DNA of 64,000 nt, taken from Blasia pusilla. Lineage: Eukaryota > Marchantiophyta > Marchantiopsida > Blasiales. Both the position numbers and the translations under genes were made by a program. Below, one piece after another: positions 36,852 through 47,481 of the stretch. The DNA is taken from contig CM114273.1 in NCBI GenBank assembly GCA_050084515.1, positions 8,556,001-8,620,000 of the forward strand. Direction: 5' to 3'. The notes beneath the pieces were generated by a model, which had not been told where the DNA came from, made no database searches, and worked only from the letters and a program-made list of their open reading frames with translations. Each line of letters opens with the position of its first letter. Within the stretch, counting starts at the first letter, position 1.

Positions 36852-37896
36852 GGAGGTTAATATGGAGAAGTCTAAAGTCATTATAGTGGGTACTAGATCC
36901 AAGTTCTCGTTCTTTACAAAGGTCTACAATTAGAATAAGTGAAGAGTTACAAATATCTAGGCATCGATTTCTCTCATGACTATAGTTGGGCACTTTGCGT
37001 GCAAAAGAGAGTAGAAGCTGGTTACAAAGCTCTATATTCATTTTCAAACCGGTGTAGAAGAAGAGCTCATCTTGTGTCTTGGGGTCTTAGGAAATTCTTA
37101 TTTAGGAGCTTAGTGTTGCCGGTGGTCTTATATGGGACCCAAGTTTGGGGTCCTAGTTGTAAGAAGACAAGTTGGGAGCGCGTAGAGAGGGTGCAAAAGA
37201 TCTTTCTACAAGAAGAATTGGGTGTAAGAAACCAAACTCCGTACGCTATTCTTCTTGCGGAAACAAGTTGTCTTCCTCTACAGGCTGAAGCTCTTTACTT
37301 GACCATCACTTACTTACATCGCAAGGGTGAGATCTCTTGATGTTTCTCGCCTCCCTCATCGAGCTTTGCGAGCCACACGTTCCATAGGATGGATGGCGGA
37401 TGTGGTGACTTGGTCTTCAAAGTGGAATGTGGCGTAGCGCGATTGGGACTTGAAACCGATGGCACTCCACGAGCATCTACAAAAGAAATTTCTCAGCATT
37501 ATTTGGAGCAGCCCGGGCACCAAAATGGAGTTTTATCAACTTCATGTTAATCCTATGCTTGTATATTGTGAACAAGGATACCTACTTGCAGGGATTTCCA
37601 CGTTCTTACGTCATATTATCGCACGACATAGAAGAGGGTCTCATAGGCTAGGAATTGAGGAAGGACAATGGTTTAATATTGATAGAAGTGAACGAATTTA
37701 TAGGTTATGTGAGGGAGAAAATATTGAGGATGAAGAGCATGTATTTGTTACATGTCCAAGGTATGAAGAGATTAGACTAGCTCATAAAATATATGTGGAG
37801 AATTTCTATTCTTTACTACAGCTAGTGCCTTATGATTTAGGTTGTTATATTAGGGACATCATTATTTATTGCTCAAGTGCTCTAGGCAGTAGCTAG
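36852..37896 (+). pseudogene. LINE ORF2 C-terminal region
   Basis: Continues from the RT with MEVNMEKSKVIIVGTRSK. One T is missing in TTCTTTACAAAGG at about 36911-36923. The text SYKYLGIDFSHDYSWALCVQ starts at 36942, followed by VLYGTQVWGPSC and, after a further frame change at about 37225, KMEFYQLHVNP. The last frame, 37450-37896, ends in IYRLCEGENIEDEEHVFVTC, the family's zinc-binding motif. Here the first Cys of the Cys-x2-Cys pair is Tyr, whereas array units keep Cys at that position. Confidence 0.8.
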
Positions 37897-38013
37897 GAGA
37901 AGGTCTTCAGGATTTTTTTCTGGGTTAGTAAATGAATGACTTGTAATGTGTTTTTCAGCGTTTTGACCCTTTGGGTCCCACGCGCTTGATCTATTTACGA
38001 TTTACCATTTAGA

Positions 38014-38640
38014 GTTTTGAGTGTGACAATTGAGATGTACTTGGATTTTCATGTCTCAATTTTGAGAATATGAGAGGTGGAGTTTATACTCAGAAGTAGA
38101 TTTTGTGTTCTTCTATTGATGAGGGCAATTGAAAAGAACTCGAGCCTCATTTTAATGTAAGTTTCCATCTTTCATAGAAATCATCATTCACTATAATTCA
38201 CTAAGCATTCTTGTGAGGTAAGTAAATAGTCCATTTCAGGATGTGTGGATATTCTTTGTAGCTTAGGACTTATGGCCACAATTGGATGTAAGAAGCATTT
38301 GCTAGCCCTATCTTTCAATAGATAAGGATTTTTTAATATGAAAATTTTATCTGATCAGATGCTACAATAGGGTTGGGTTGGTACATGAGTAATGTGCATG
38401 TATGTTTTCCCACGATGCTGGTAGCATTAGGACTGTACAACAGATACATAATGACATCTCCATTGCATGGATGTAAGAGAAGTAGTAGGTATAGGTGTAG
38501 GGAGGATAGGTAGGAAGGAGTAATTCATATTCATGGATACGAAATAGACTAAAATGCCAATTTCATGTAGATATTTCTGTCAACAATAAAGCAAGCATGT
38601 CATAATGATTGGTATAGTTGTTATTTGCTTATTGTTTGTT
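38014..38640. other. Unassigned AT-rich sequence
   Basis: No coding stretch longer than a few tens of codons and no recognisable repeat. Confidence 0.6.
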
Positions 38641-38711
38641 AGTGAATAGGATTGTAAATGACATGGACAAGTCATTTTAATGATTCTGAGTCATTATTTT
38701 GTGACACATGA

Positions 38712-38884
38712 AGTCACTAAATATGACTTCACCTAGTCATTATTTATGACAAGGTTAAGTCATAAAAATGACTAAACGAGTCATGAAGAATGAGTCATCT
38801 AGTCATTCTTTATGACTCGTCTAGTCATTTTTATGACTTAACCTTGTCATAAATAATGATTAGAGGAAGTCATATTTAGTGACT
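38712..38884. repeat. Large imperfect palindrome, AGTCAT-rich
   Basis: The left arm 38712-38793 and right arm 38803-38884 are reverse complements with only a few mismatches, separated by a loop of about 9 bases. Both arms are built of AGTCAT/ATGACT words. The surrounding 38660-39030 has the same word bias. A similar word bias returns at 56150-56917. It is probably a non-autonomous element or a foldback repeat; no coding content. Confidence 0.85.
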
Positions 38885-39059
38885 ATGTTGAGTAATAAAA
38901 ATAAGACTCAGATAAGATTACCCTCGGTTTCAATAACAACTTATACGACTAGGAGTAATTTTTATTATTATAGTTTGGTTAAGTAATTACTTAGTCACAC
39001 ATGCCCAATTTGAGTAACATCTGGTCATATTTTTAAGTCATCTAGAGGGGGATTTTGTA

Positions 39060-40990
39060 CAAGTGAATCAAGAGGTCATCAACATACAACACAATGATAA
39101 ATGCATGACTTTGTTCTCTCAAGATATATAGCGAGGATTCAGAATCACATACTCTAAAGCCCAATTCTTATAGGACATATGTAATCTTTCCAAAGCAAGC
39201 TTTTGGAGCTTGCTTAAGTCCGTATAGAGCTTTCTTTAACCAGCATACGCGGAATGGAAACTCTAGATGCTCATATATATCTAGCTAGGTGGTTGAGTTA
39301 TGTATATCTCCTCGTATAGATCTCCATTAAAGAAGGCATTCTTGACGTCCATGTGATGTAATCTCCACTTCTTACTTACTACAACTACAACCACTTGAAG
39401 TCGCCATCTTTGCAACAAGGCTAAATGTCTCCTCATTATAGCCCTTGGCTATCAATCTGGTTTTGTATCTGTTCATTATACCATCTTAATTGTGCTTGAC
39501 TTTATAAACCCATTTGCATCCAAAAACTTCCTTACCGACAGGTATATCAATAATCTCCCAAGTCTATTGATGTCTTAATGCAGCAAGCTCTTCCTCCATA
39601 ACTTCAATCCATTCGACCTTGATTGCATCTTTTTTAAAATAAATGGTACGTATTCTTGAAGGGTAGTCATCATATATGCATAATGTATCCCAAAGAATCC
39701 TTCATTTATGAATCTATGAACATGATGTATAACTCTACTTGATCTACAAAATTGTTGTTCAGAGATGGATGTCTCTGACACCCGACTCAAGCTCTGACTA
39801 GTGTCAAAAGATTATATATGTTCTCTGATCTTCCCGTCCATGGATTGACAGATTTAATTGAAAAATCTATTATCTCTCCTATTCGTGCACTAGTACTTGG
39901 GGAATTTATAAGCAATGTTTGTTGGTTTGTAGTCATATTCTACCCCTTAATAGACAAGTTTAGAGGTAGAATATGCTCAAATGGAGCATAGCATGATTTT
40001 AGCTCATCAAAGATGATATAACGACTAGTGATAAGATGTAGAGAGGATGAAATATAGCACTTATATTCCTTAGTTCTATCAACGTAGCTAATGAAGATAC
40101 ATCTTTAAAATTTGGGGTCTAATTTCTAATGACTTTCAGAAGGAACATGAGCATAACAAATATAGCTAAATACTTTTACGTTACAGTCTCTCCCCAATAC
40201 ACCTTAGGCATGTTTTTCTCATTCAACATAGCTCATGCCGCCTCAACAATATGTCGATTTTTCCTCGTAGCCACTCTATTTTATTGTGGAATGTAACGAC
40301 AAATCACTTGTCGTTGGATGCCATTTAGACATAAGTAGTCATCAAACTTTGTTGAAAGGTACTCTTCTCCTCCATCACAACGTAATTTGAGAATGTATTC
40401 TCCAATCTGCTTCTCCTCCAAAATTTTGAATGTTTGGAAGATTGGGTACACTTCAGAAATCATATCCATATCTACCTAGAGAGGTCATCAATAAATGATA
40501 CGTACAAAGTACTATAAACCACTAAGGCTATGTTGTGATGTTGTCCGCACATCACTGTGAATCAACTCCAATGGCTTGGATGCTCTTCTACCTTGCTTTG
40601 GAAATGGAAATCTATCTTGTTTTCCAAATTGGCAAGCAGGACATACCTCTAACATAGTAGGACTCACTAATTTAGGAATTAAGTCCTATTACTACAATAG
40701 ATGATGAAAGACCTTGTAATCTTTGAAGATTCATATGCCTAATTTTCTTTTGCCACACATTTAGATCTGTGACTTGTAGGTCAGTTTGACCATATATTCC
40801 TATTTGAATTTCTAGCATAGAAACATCTAATTTGAAAATGAATTTGAAATATGAATGAATCGTTGAGCAATGTGATGAAAATAAATCTAATCTATTATTG
40901 CATTCATGGATACCAAATAGATTGTGTATGTATATCAGATCACAACTAATTTTAGCTAGATACGTTATCATATGTACAATAATAACAATA
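39060..40990 (-). pseudogene. Ty1/copia pol remnant
   Basis: Read on the minus strand from 40990 downward. GAG-pre-integrase text VWQKKIRHMNLQRLQGL lies at about 40760-40710, followed by CQFGKQDRFPFPKQGRRAS and IHSD (integrase). The integrase core PIFQTFKILEE, LRCDGGEEYLSTKFDDYL and NGIQRQVICRYIPQ is at 40469-40281. Then come ATRKNRHIVEAA (about 40260), a pre-RT linker with MTTLQEYVPF (39675-39640), VEWIEVMEEELAALRH (about 39620-39575), and RT text with VFGCKWVYKV and LYEEIYI (39530-39290). Many stops and shifts; long dead. LTRs were not located. Confidence 0.85.
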
Positions 40991-42090
40991 CCTACTTGGA
41001 TTCACATGGATCTACCAAATCTCCTCGTACTTAATTGGTAGGAAATCATGCAATACCAATTTTGATGGTCTTGGTTGCAATAGTAGATTTGTGAAAGCCT
41101 TCATTTCACCGTGCATGGAATCTCTTATCCCATCCCTATATGTACTTCCCTTGGGGAGTCAATATGAGTATGTAGAGGGATGGCATAAGAGATCAAACTT
41201 CCCATGTGCTTATCTAGATGATGCATTGTCTGGATTATAGATACATACTTCAAGCAAAGATGACAAATATTCCATGAACATGAATAGGAGTATTAAAAAT
41301 TGACACATAATCAATCCATATAGCAATCACCAAGAGAAAACATCAATGATGTGGTGACATGGACCAAAGACCGACTCCTTACTATTCCATTTTTGGTCCC
41401 GTAGAACATGTATACCTATGCATTTGATGGCAATGGAAAACATCATGGGCTCATGCGCGATACACCTTTGGACCCCTAAGACACCTAGCCTTTTGCACTT
41501 GGGAATTTTGATAGTGATCGACAACAATCTATATGATCGTTAGCGAAAGAGGTCTCAACAATAAACGTCTCCCTATTATATTTGACACGTGTCTTTTGGG
41601 TGGCTTCCTGTTCCATCTAGGGTGCAAGGAGGACTCTTTCTAGACTTTCCTTAACTTTGGCAACAACTAGTGATTAATAATCCAACATGGCCATCCAAGG
41701 GAGGATCAAAGTCTTGTACAAGAGTCTATGCTTCGAAGAGTCTCCATAGCATATTGGTCGGTAAACTGAACGGAACTTTATAAAACAATATTATACACCC
41801 ACAGGTGGAGCCAAAAATTGAGGATCCATACGTCGAAGATTCACTAACCATTGAGACCGATCCTACCACTGATAGATATATGACACCCAATTCAGGGAAA
41901 GGCAGTATGTACAATTCCGTTCAGTTGGGAGGTGAGAGACAACTTTGTGAAGATATCCGTAGTACCTTACAACGATTCACATACTTAAAAAATCTACCTT
42001 CGAAGTGAGTGCCGGTACTTGTGAATACAATCTCCACATCTTTCGAAAGACCTAGGAAGCTAGAAGGAACTAGCATCCTACCTCACTAAA
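40991..42090. other. No gene recognised
   Basis: AT-rich. The minus-strand stretch 41527-41327 (66 codons) has no recognisable motif. The region may hold the decayed 5' part (gag and LTR) of the copia remnant, but I could not confirm that. Confidence 0.5.
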
Positions 42091-42105
42091 AAGAACTAGA
42101 ACTAG

Positions 42106-42190
42106 TATCTATCCGACATGTGCAGAGTCTGCACTGGTCGGATAGATACATCTTCATTTGTCCGACAAGTCTGTCGGATAAATGAAGATG
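42106..42190. repeat. Two adjacent hairpins next to the lectin kinase stop
   Basis: 42106-42148 is a near-perfect inverted repeat (TATCTATCCGAC arms, GTGCAGA inner arms). 42149-42190 is a second one (CATCTTCATTT and TCCGACA arms). Both contain the TCCGAC core. A CACTAAAAA stretch lies just upstream at about 42084. The layout resembles the sub-terminal part of a CACTA-like or other TIR element, or a stem-loop in the 3' UTR of the kinase gene, whose stop is at 42215. Confidence 0.7.
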
Positions 42191-42214
42191 GAGGTGTGAA
42201 CTAATGACACATTT

Positions 42215-44410
42215 TCACAATGAGAGTTGAACATTTGTGACTTGCTGAAAATCGGAATTTGTTTCACCAGTTCCTCCCATCTCGTCGTCCATAAGGAGTT
42301 CAAGTCCTGTGCGCGCCAAACTGAAGGGAAAGCGTTCCAGTGGGTTCGACAGCGGCATCGACGGCAGAGCGACTTCTTCTTTCAACATGGCCAGAGTGGT
42401 TCGCATGGTCGGCCTCATGCAGGGGTCAGAATGCGAGCACAAGAGCCCTACTTGCAAAAGAATGGTCACCTCATGGGAGTCGAACGCGTTCTCTAGTCTG
42501 ACATCGGCAGCGTCCAGAAGTCGGTCTTCCCTGAAGAGTTTCCATACCCAATCGACTAAAGTCATTCCACTCGGGGGGTTGCGAGCTCGTCTTCCCGTGG
42601 CAATCTCCAGAGACAGAGCTCCGAAGCTGTAGACATCAGTCTTCGCCGTGGCCTTGCCATTGTGCCACAGCTCGGGTGCAATGAAGCCCGGAGTCCCCTG
42701 GAGGACGGTGCTCTTGGGTGCCTCCAGGCTGTGATCGCATGACCGCGCGAGGCGAAAATCTCCCAAGCGTGCATTGAAATCGGCGTCCAGCATCACGTTA
42801 CTGGCTTTCACATCCCTGTGGACCACTCGTTGCTCCCATTCCTCGTGTAGGAATGCCAGCGCCGAGCCCACACCTCTCACGATCTTCACCCGCCTCTCCC
42901 AAGTCAGAACTTCTGTCTTGTTGAACAGGAGTTGATCCAGACTGCCGTTGGGCATGAATTCGTATACCAGAAGCAGATCTCCGCGTTCATGGCACCACCC
43001 CAGCAACGGCACAAGATTTCTGTGCCTCGCACGGCCTATGACTTTCACCTCCGCCTCAAACTCCTGTGCGCCTTGGCTGGACGTTTTGGAGATGCGCTTC
43101 ACTGCTAAGGCCCCGCTCGGACCGCTTTGGGTGGAGCTTTTACGACTCAAAATTCCTTTGTACACACACCCGAATGCACCTTTCCCCAGGACTTGGGAAT
43201 CGCTGAATGTCTTAGTGGCGGCACTGAGCTCCCTGTAGCTGAATTTCTTTGGGCCGTAATTCAGCAGCTCCAGCTCGTTCACCTGGAACTTCTTCGTATT
43301 GGCACTCGACTTCTTCATGTAAAACGCTACAACGCAAAGTAAGAGGATGATCAACACAGCAGATGTAATCGAGACTATAATGAGTACGTTTTTCACCTTG
43401 TTGCGAGATGGATGGGTCCCATTGTTACCCATCCATCCCCCTCCGAAGATGTCAAAAGCCAATCCATCACTTCTGAAACTCCAGTCGTAAACTGAGTGCT
43501 GCGCATTGTGAACCACAGCAGTATCGTCGCTTCCTGTGGATGCCGTGAAACCCACGTACATGAACTCTCGGAGGATATCGGTGAGGTTGACTGAACATGT
43601 CAGGAGAGGTCGCATGGGCCTTGCTTTCGACGGGCTGATTGACACGTTAAGCTCCTGCTTCGAACCGTTATAGCTGATCCACGCATAGATTAGTTTCTCC
43701 TCGGAACTTGAGAGATTCAGCGTGGTGAACGATCCTGAATCGACGTCCGCATAGTATCCACCTGTCTTTACACATGTAGAGTTGAGGCTGTTGAGATTGA
43801 CGCCCACATGATTCCGATCCGGATCTCCAAATTCAGCATTCTGAACGATGTCGAATTCCACGGCGAAGTTGTGACCCGCCTTCCCATTGGTGGAACTATT
43901 CAACCACCCCAGATAGCCTCCGAAGGAGCCATTGGACGCAAGGTCAGGTGCCATAACAAATGCCAATCCCTCTCCTGGGTCATACAAAGAAACTGTCGAA
44001 ATCCAGAAGCTAAACATGGTGCTGAAGGAAAGAGCTTCTTTTGTTGTCCGATCCAGAACTCGAACGGGCTCGTAGTAGAGGCATCGCCCTGAAGCGTTGA
44101 GATCTTGTTGGGGGTCAATTTTATTTGTAACTGGTTGCGTCAGACAAAGAGCATTACCAGTAATCGTCAGTCCCGAGGCTGGCTTGAAAACTGTTATGTT
44201 GTCTTGACCAAAGGGTCAATCGTAGGCCGACGAAAATGTGAAGTTGCTAGTAGATGGTGAAAAACGTGAACTATTGCTAGGGATGATGGAAATGTTTGGC
44301 TGGGAGAACGCGAACTGATCAAATTGCAAGAGAAACAACAGAAGTCTGTGGATGAGGAGACCCAGAGGCCTAATTCTACCCTTCGTCGGATCCCCTTTGA
44401 ATCTGGACAT
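42215..44410 (-). CDS. L-type lectin receptor-like kinase, one in-frame TGA
   Basis: Plasma-membrane receptor kinase of the plant L-type lectin family (731 codons, apparently intronless, as is usual for the family). From Met at 44410 there is a hydrophobic signal segment LGLLIHRLLLFLLQF, then a legume-lectin domain (about residues 45-315) with the metal-binding text VEFDIVQNAEFGDPDRNHVG. A transmembrane helix (about 341-364) is followed by a Ser/Thr kinase: GKGAFGCVYKG (about 409-419), AVK lysine 438, HRD 531-533, DFR 551-553, APE 578-580. Two oddities: codon 65 (44216-44218) is TGA, probably from TGG Trp, and the DFG glycine is Arg (CGC at 42754-42752). The 600-codon stretch 44017-42215 is uninterrupted. 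An alternative start is Met at 44461. It may be a recent pseudogene, a defective allele, or a one-base consensus error. Confidence 0.88.
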
Positions 44411-44787
44411 GGTATTCCTCACTAGAACGCTGGCGCTCGTATCACGTGTGCTACAAAACAATCAATGTCTACGGTGACAGCAGGGTTTGTAACTACTGCT
44501 TAGCGAGTCAAATCTGCAGGATACGAAATTGAGAAATCTTTCCTGGTTTGACCCGACCTCGAATGATCAAATGTACTCGAAGAGTACTGTTCTAGAAATC
44601 CAGAATCTCGCAAACGAACCCATAACCGGCAAGTTTCGAGATCGAAGCCGAAGTCTCTCTGCGAGTCGCGCGGCTCCCAATTCATCAACTCGCCGAATTC
44701 TATCTCCAGCAGGTACCAGCTTGGGCTCGACAACAAACAATGGAAGTGATGCTCAAGTACGTTTTCGTCGGAGAGAATTACTAGATT

Positions 44788-45024
44788 TTACAACTCCCTC
44801 AAGTTGAGAAAGCTCTCAATGTGCCAGTTATACACCTTAAATGGCCGGGAGTCAACAGGAAGTTCACTTAAACAAATGCCTCCGACGCCGGGGGCGAGTG
44901 ACAACTCGAGGAGCATGCCGTCTGCCGGAAAAACTGAGAGGAGTTCCTGTTCGTCAACTAGTCTGCGGCCGTGCCGTAGTGAAGATCCTACGGCTAACTT
45001 GAACCGTAAGACCTGCCATTGTGC
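44788..45024 (-). CDS. Unrecognised terminal exon, 78 residues
   Basis: On the minus strand a pyrimidine-rich tract (TTCTTACACTCTCCTTCTAG, about 45044-45025) forms a good 3' splice acceptor. It is followed by an open frame in phase 0 from 45024 to the TAA at 44788-44790. The protein text includes QWQVLRFKLAVGSSLRHGRR, LVDEQELLSVFPADGMLLEL and SRPFKVYNWHIESFLNLREL. It looks like genuine globular protein sequence (low repeat content, hydrophobic spacing), but I do not recognise the family. No upstream exon was found at 45030-46500. It lies head-to-tail upstream of the lectin kinase, so it could also be the end of an unrelated neighbouring gene. Confidence 0.4.
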   Translation of the reverse strand, partial: AQWQVLRFKLAVGSSLRHGRRLVDEQELLSVFPADGMLLELSLAPGVGGICLSELPVDSRPFKVYNWHIESFLNLREL

Positions 45025-45029
45025 CTAGA

Positions 45030-45357
45030 AGGAGAGTGTAAGAAACAAAGGAAAAACTCGGATAGAGGCAGCTTAAGAGTTTGGCTTGGCTTGCTATATT
45101 GATACCATGGAACGTTCCGTGCAGCCACCTTAAACTTTAGTAAGGCGAGGCCTCAGTTGACCCTTGGGATATCTGAACGTTCCGCGCAGGAGCCTTTGGT
45201 AACTTGAGTCTTTATTAGCGGGTCTCAAAAGAGAGAAAGCAAGCATAAAAGGGTGATGAGATCGACAACGTCAATACCGCGTGAAAGAAAGAAATAAAAA
45301 ATACCCCCCTTATCCACGCCACGATTGGCATTAGATTCTCACATCAAAAAATAAATA
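45030..45357. other. Non-coding stretch with paired GAACGTTC palindromes
   Basis: No open frame. GAACGTTC occurs at 45110-45117 and 45175-45182, each followed by CCGTGCAG or CCGCGCAG, 65 bases apart. GAAnnTTC is the core arrangement of heat-shock elements, but two sites alone are weak evidence. Confidence 0.45.
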
Positions 45358-45379
45358 AATATATATATATATATATATT
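45358..45379. repeat. (TA)n microsatellite
   Basis: About ten TA dinucleotides in a row, directly before a tandem duplication. Confidence 0.9.
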
Positions 45380-45580
45380 ACAATTACCCGTCCATCTTAT
45401 TACTCTCCACCACCATCCATGTACAATATGTAGGGCACATGATGCTTACTTCACTCGCCAAATAAATAAATAAATAAATAAATATATAAATTATACAATT
45501 ACCCGTCCATCTTATTACCCTCCACCACCATCCATGTACAATATGTAGGGCACATGATGCTTACTTCACTCGCCAAATAA
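45380..45580. repeat. Tandem duplication, period 115 bp
   Basis: ACAATTACCCGTCCATC starts at 45380 and again at 45495. The two copies (45380-45465 and 45495-45580) are almost identical, differing by ATTACTCTCC versus ATTACCCTCC. An AAAT/AATA simple repeat (about 45458-45485) lies between them and is nearly absent after copy 2. Confidence 0.92.
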
Positions 45581-46600
45581 AGCAACTAATGACAGCGTGC
45601 AATCTTGAAAATGATAGCATAACCCTCACCAACGTGTTATTATTTAGGCATCTCCACTTCCATCCGCCCACAATCCTAGCCAAGGTCCCGGGAGATTGAT
45701 TTATTTTATGTGTCAGCCGATCACTGCTATTTAGATTATTACGTCGGTATTTTTTTCCCTAGGTGGTCTTGGCTTGTATTATTTGAACAAGGCACTTTAC
45801 AAATGGATTAATTTTTTCCAGAGTCTAAATCTGAGAGTTTAAAAATGTAGCCACTCTATTTCTGGTATTTTGAAAATGGAGGCATCCAATTTCCGGTTGT
45901 TTTCCCGACCGGTGGCCAATTTACGGCACATGTGTTTTCCCCGACGGCAGCCAATTTCCAACATATATGTAACAAGCCTCTTTCTTCTTCTTTCCCCTAT
46001 GTTTTTTGCTCTCTTTACCTTGACCTCATCATCTACCTTGCTCCTTTTACCTTGGAGCAAAACCTCCCTCACAAAATCTGCTTGAAAGAAATCTTCTCAA
46101 TCCCTACGGTACCTTGAGGTATCCTTGCCATGAGTTGAACTTGGCCATGCCTCCCCACCAGGATCATGCCCCTCTATAATACTTGGAGCTTCTAAGCTCT
46201 AGAGTATTCTAATTAAAGGGGCTCTAAGTCCTACAAAACAAAACACACGTCAAGCTAACAAGTCATGAGATGGAGCAACACTTTCTACTTGAGGGTTCTT
46301 GTATTGATCGGGATTAGAATACAAGTATCTAAAATTCTTAGAAGTTTTCCACAATATGACAGATTCAGCCAACATATCGTCGTAGCCACTTAATTGCAAA
46401 TCCTTCTAAAGCAATCCTCAATACAACATCTAGATGTTTAGTACCTAGTACATAATGAGTCTTAGTCTTAATCAAATTCTGTATTGAGAAAGCCCTCGCA
46501 CATATGGCAGTGCTAACACATTAAACCCTTGCAACATGAGCCAAAACTTCGGTTGCTTCCATATCTGAGGCTTTACGATGTCATGTGTTGGGTCAGGCCA
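45581..46600. other. No gene recognised
   Basis: Short open stretches only (for example 45870-46085 plus, 46072-45839 minus) without recognisable motifs. A 5' LTR or gag of the gypsy element downstream would be expected here, but I could not identify either. Confidence 0.5.
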
Positions 46601-46665
46601 TGGACCTGAATTGTTTGACCTCGATTTTGAGTCTTGGGATGGCCGAGCAGCGTTGACTTCGGAGT

Positions 46666-47481
46666 ATGTCTATGGGTCTTCCACCCCTTGTGATGAGCTC
46701 GATGGCTACCGGGACGGTAGAGACATCGGCTGGGGGCGAGGAGAATAGTATTTTGCATCCTTGGAGTAAATGGGATGTAATGGTTGGGCATGTGGAGTTG
46801 GTTGCTCATGCTGGTGGAGGAGTTATTTGCTCAGATGATGGTGTAGCTAAGGGTGTACCATCTTGTGAGGGGGTTGCCTAGCAGCCAATGGCATCGTCCT
46901 CTCCCTCTAGTGTGCCAATGGAGGAGACTTGGGAGCCATTACTTGGGCCCAAGCTTAGGGGAGGTGAGAAACGACGCTTGACACAATTCCTACGTGCTTA
47001 TAAGAGTTGTTTTTCCTTTAGCATGAAGGAGTTGGGTGCTTTGGTTGGACCCGGTATACGGATTGATTTGGCTAGTGATTCGCCAATATTCCGTTATCCC
47101 TACCATTATAGTGATATGGAGAGGGACCTGATTCAGAGTAGGACGTTGGACCTTTTGGAGGCTGGATTAGTGGAGTTGTCGCATGGAGAGTATGCATCAG
47201 CCACTGTCATGCTTGCTAAAAAGGATGTGCATGGCAACTACACGGATAGGCGGATGTGTGGAGATTACCGTCCTATTAATGGGCAGACCAAGGCCGATAG
47301 GTATGCCATGCCTACACTTGAGGAGATCTTTGATGTGGTGGGACAGGCAAAGATTTTTAGTACTTTGGATCTTCGGGCAGGATATCATCAGTTGCCAATT
47401 CGAGAGAGTGACAAGGCCAAGATCTCAACTCTCATGGCAAGGATTGTTTGTTTCAGTGGAAATTCTTACCCTTTGGGTTGA
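46666..47481 (+). pseudogene. Gypsy pol N-terminal part: RT fingers
   Basis: One frame with a TAG at 46879-46881. After it comes typical gypsy RT text: FSMKELGALVGPGIRIDL, PIFRYPYHYSDMERDLI, ELSHGEYASATVMLAKKD, RMCGDYRPINGQTKADRYAM, PTLEEIFDVVGQAKIF and STLDLRAGYHQLPI. The first palm aspartate (in STLDLRAGYHQ) is present. The frame is lost at about 47445, where the next part resumes in another frame. Confidence 0.88.

Larger units (their letters stand above)
36130..38013 (+). mobile_element. LINE copy with intact 3' end (non-array type)
   Basis: Same family as the array but without its nested insertions and deletions, so it shows the ancestral order. The RT palm continues directly into MEVNMEKSKVIIVGTRSK, then the C-terminal region to a stop at 37894-37896. 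The 3' UTR (37897-38013) contains the GACCCTTTGGGTC hairpin at about 37964-37976 and a TTTACGATTTACCATTT end. It is inactive: in-frame TAG at 36423-36425, an extra base at about 36473, and TAG in place of CAG at 36841-36843. The 5' part is lost in the gap. Confidence 0.88.

Noticed and set aside
43808-44092. Plus-strand frames inside the lectin kinase (also 42227-42632, 42948-43238)
   Set aside because: Antisense to a well-supported coding sequence, with no domain features of their own.
44205-44225. Similarity of the TGA region in the lectin kinase (TTGACCCTTTGG) to the LINE tail hairpin
   Set aside because: Only about 12 bases match, the kinase reading frame continues without insertion on both sides, and there is no TTTACC tail or target duplication.
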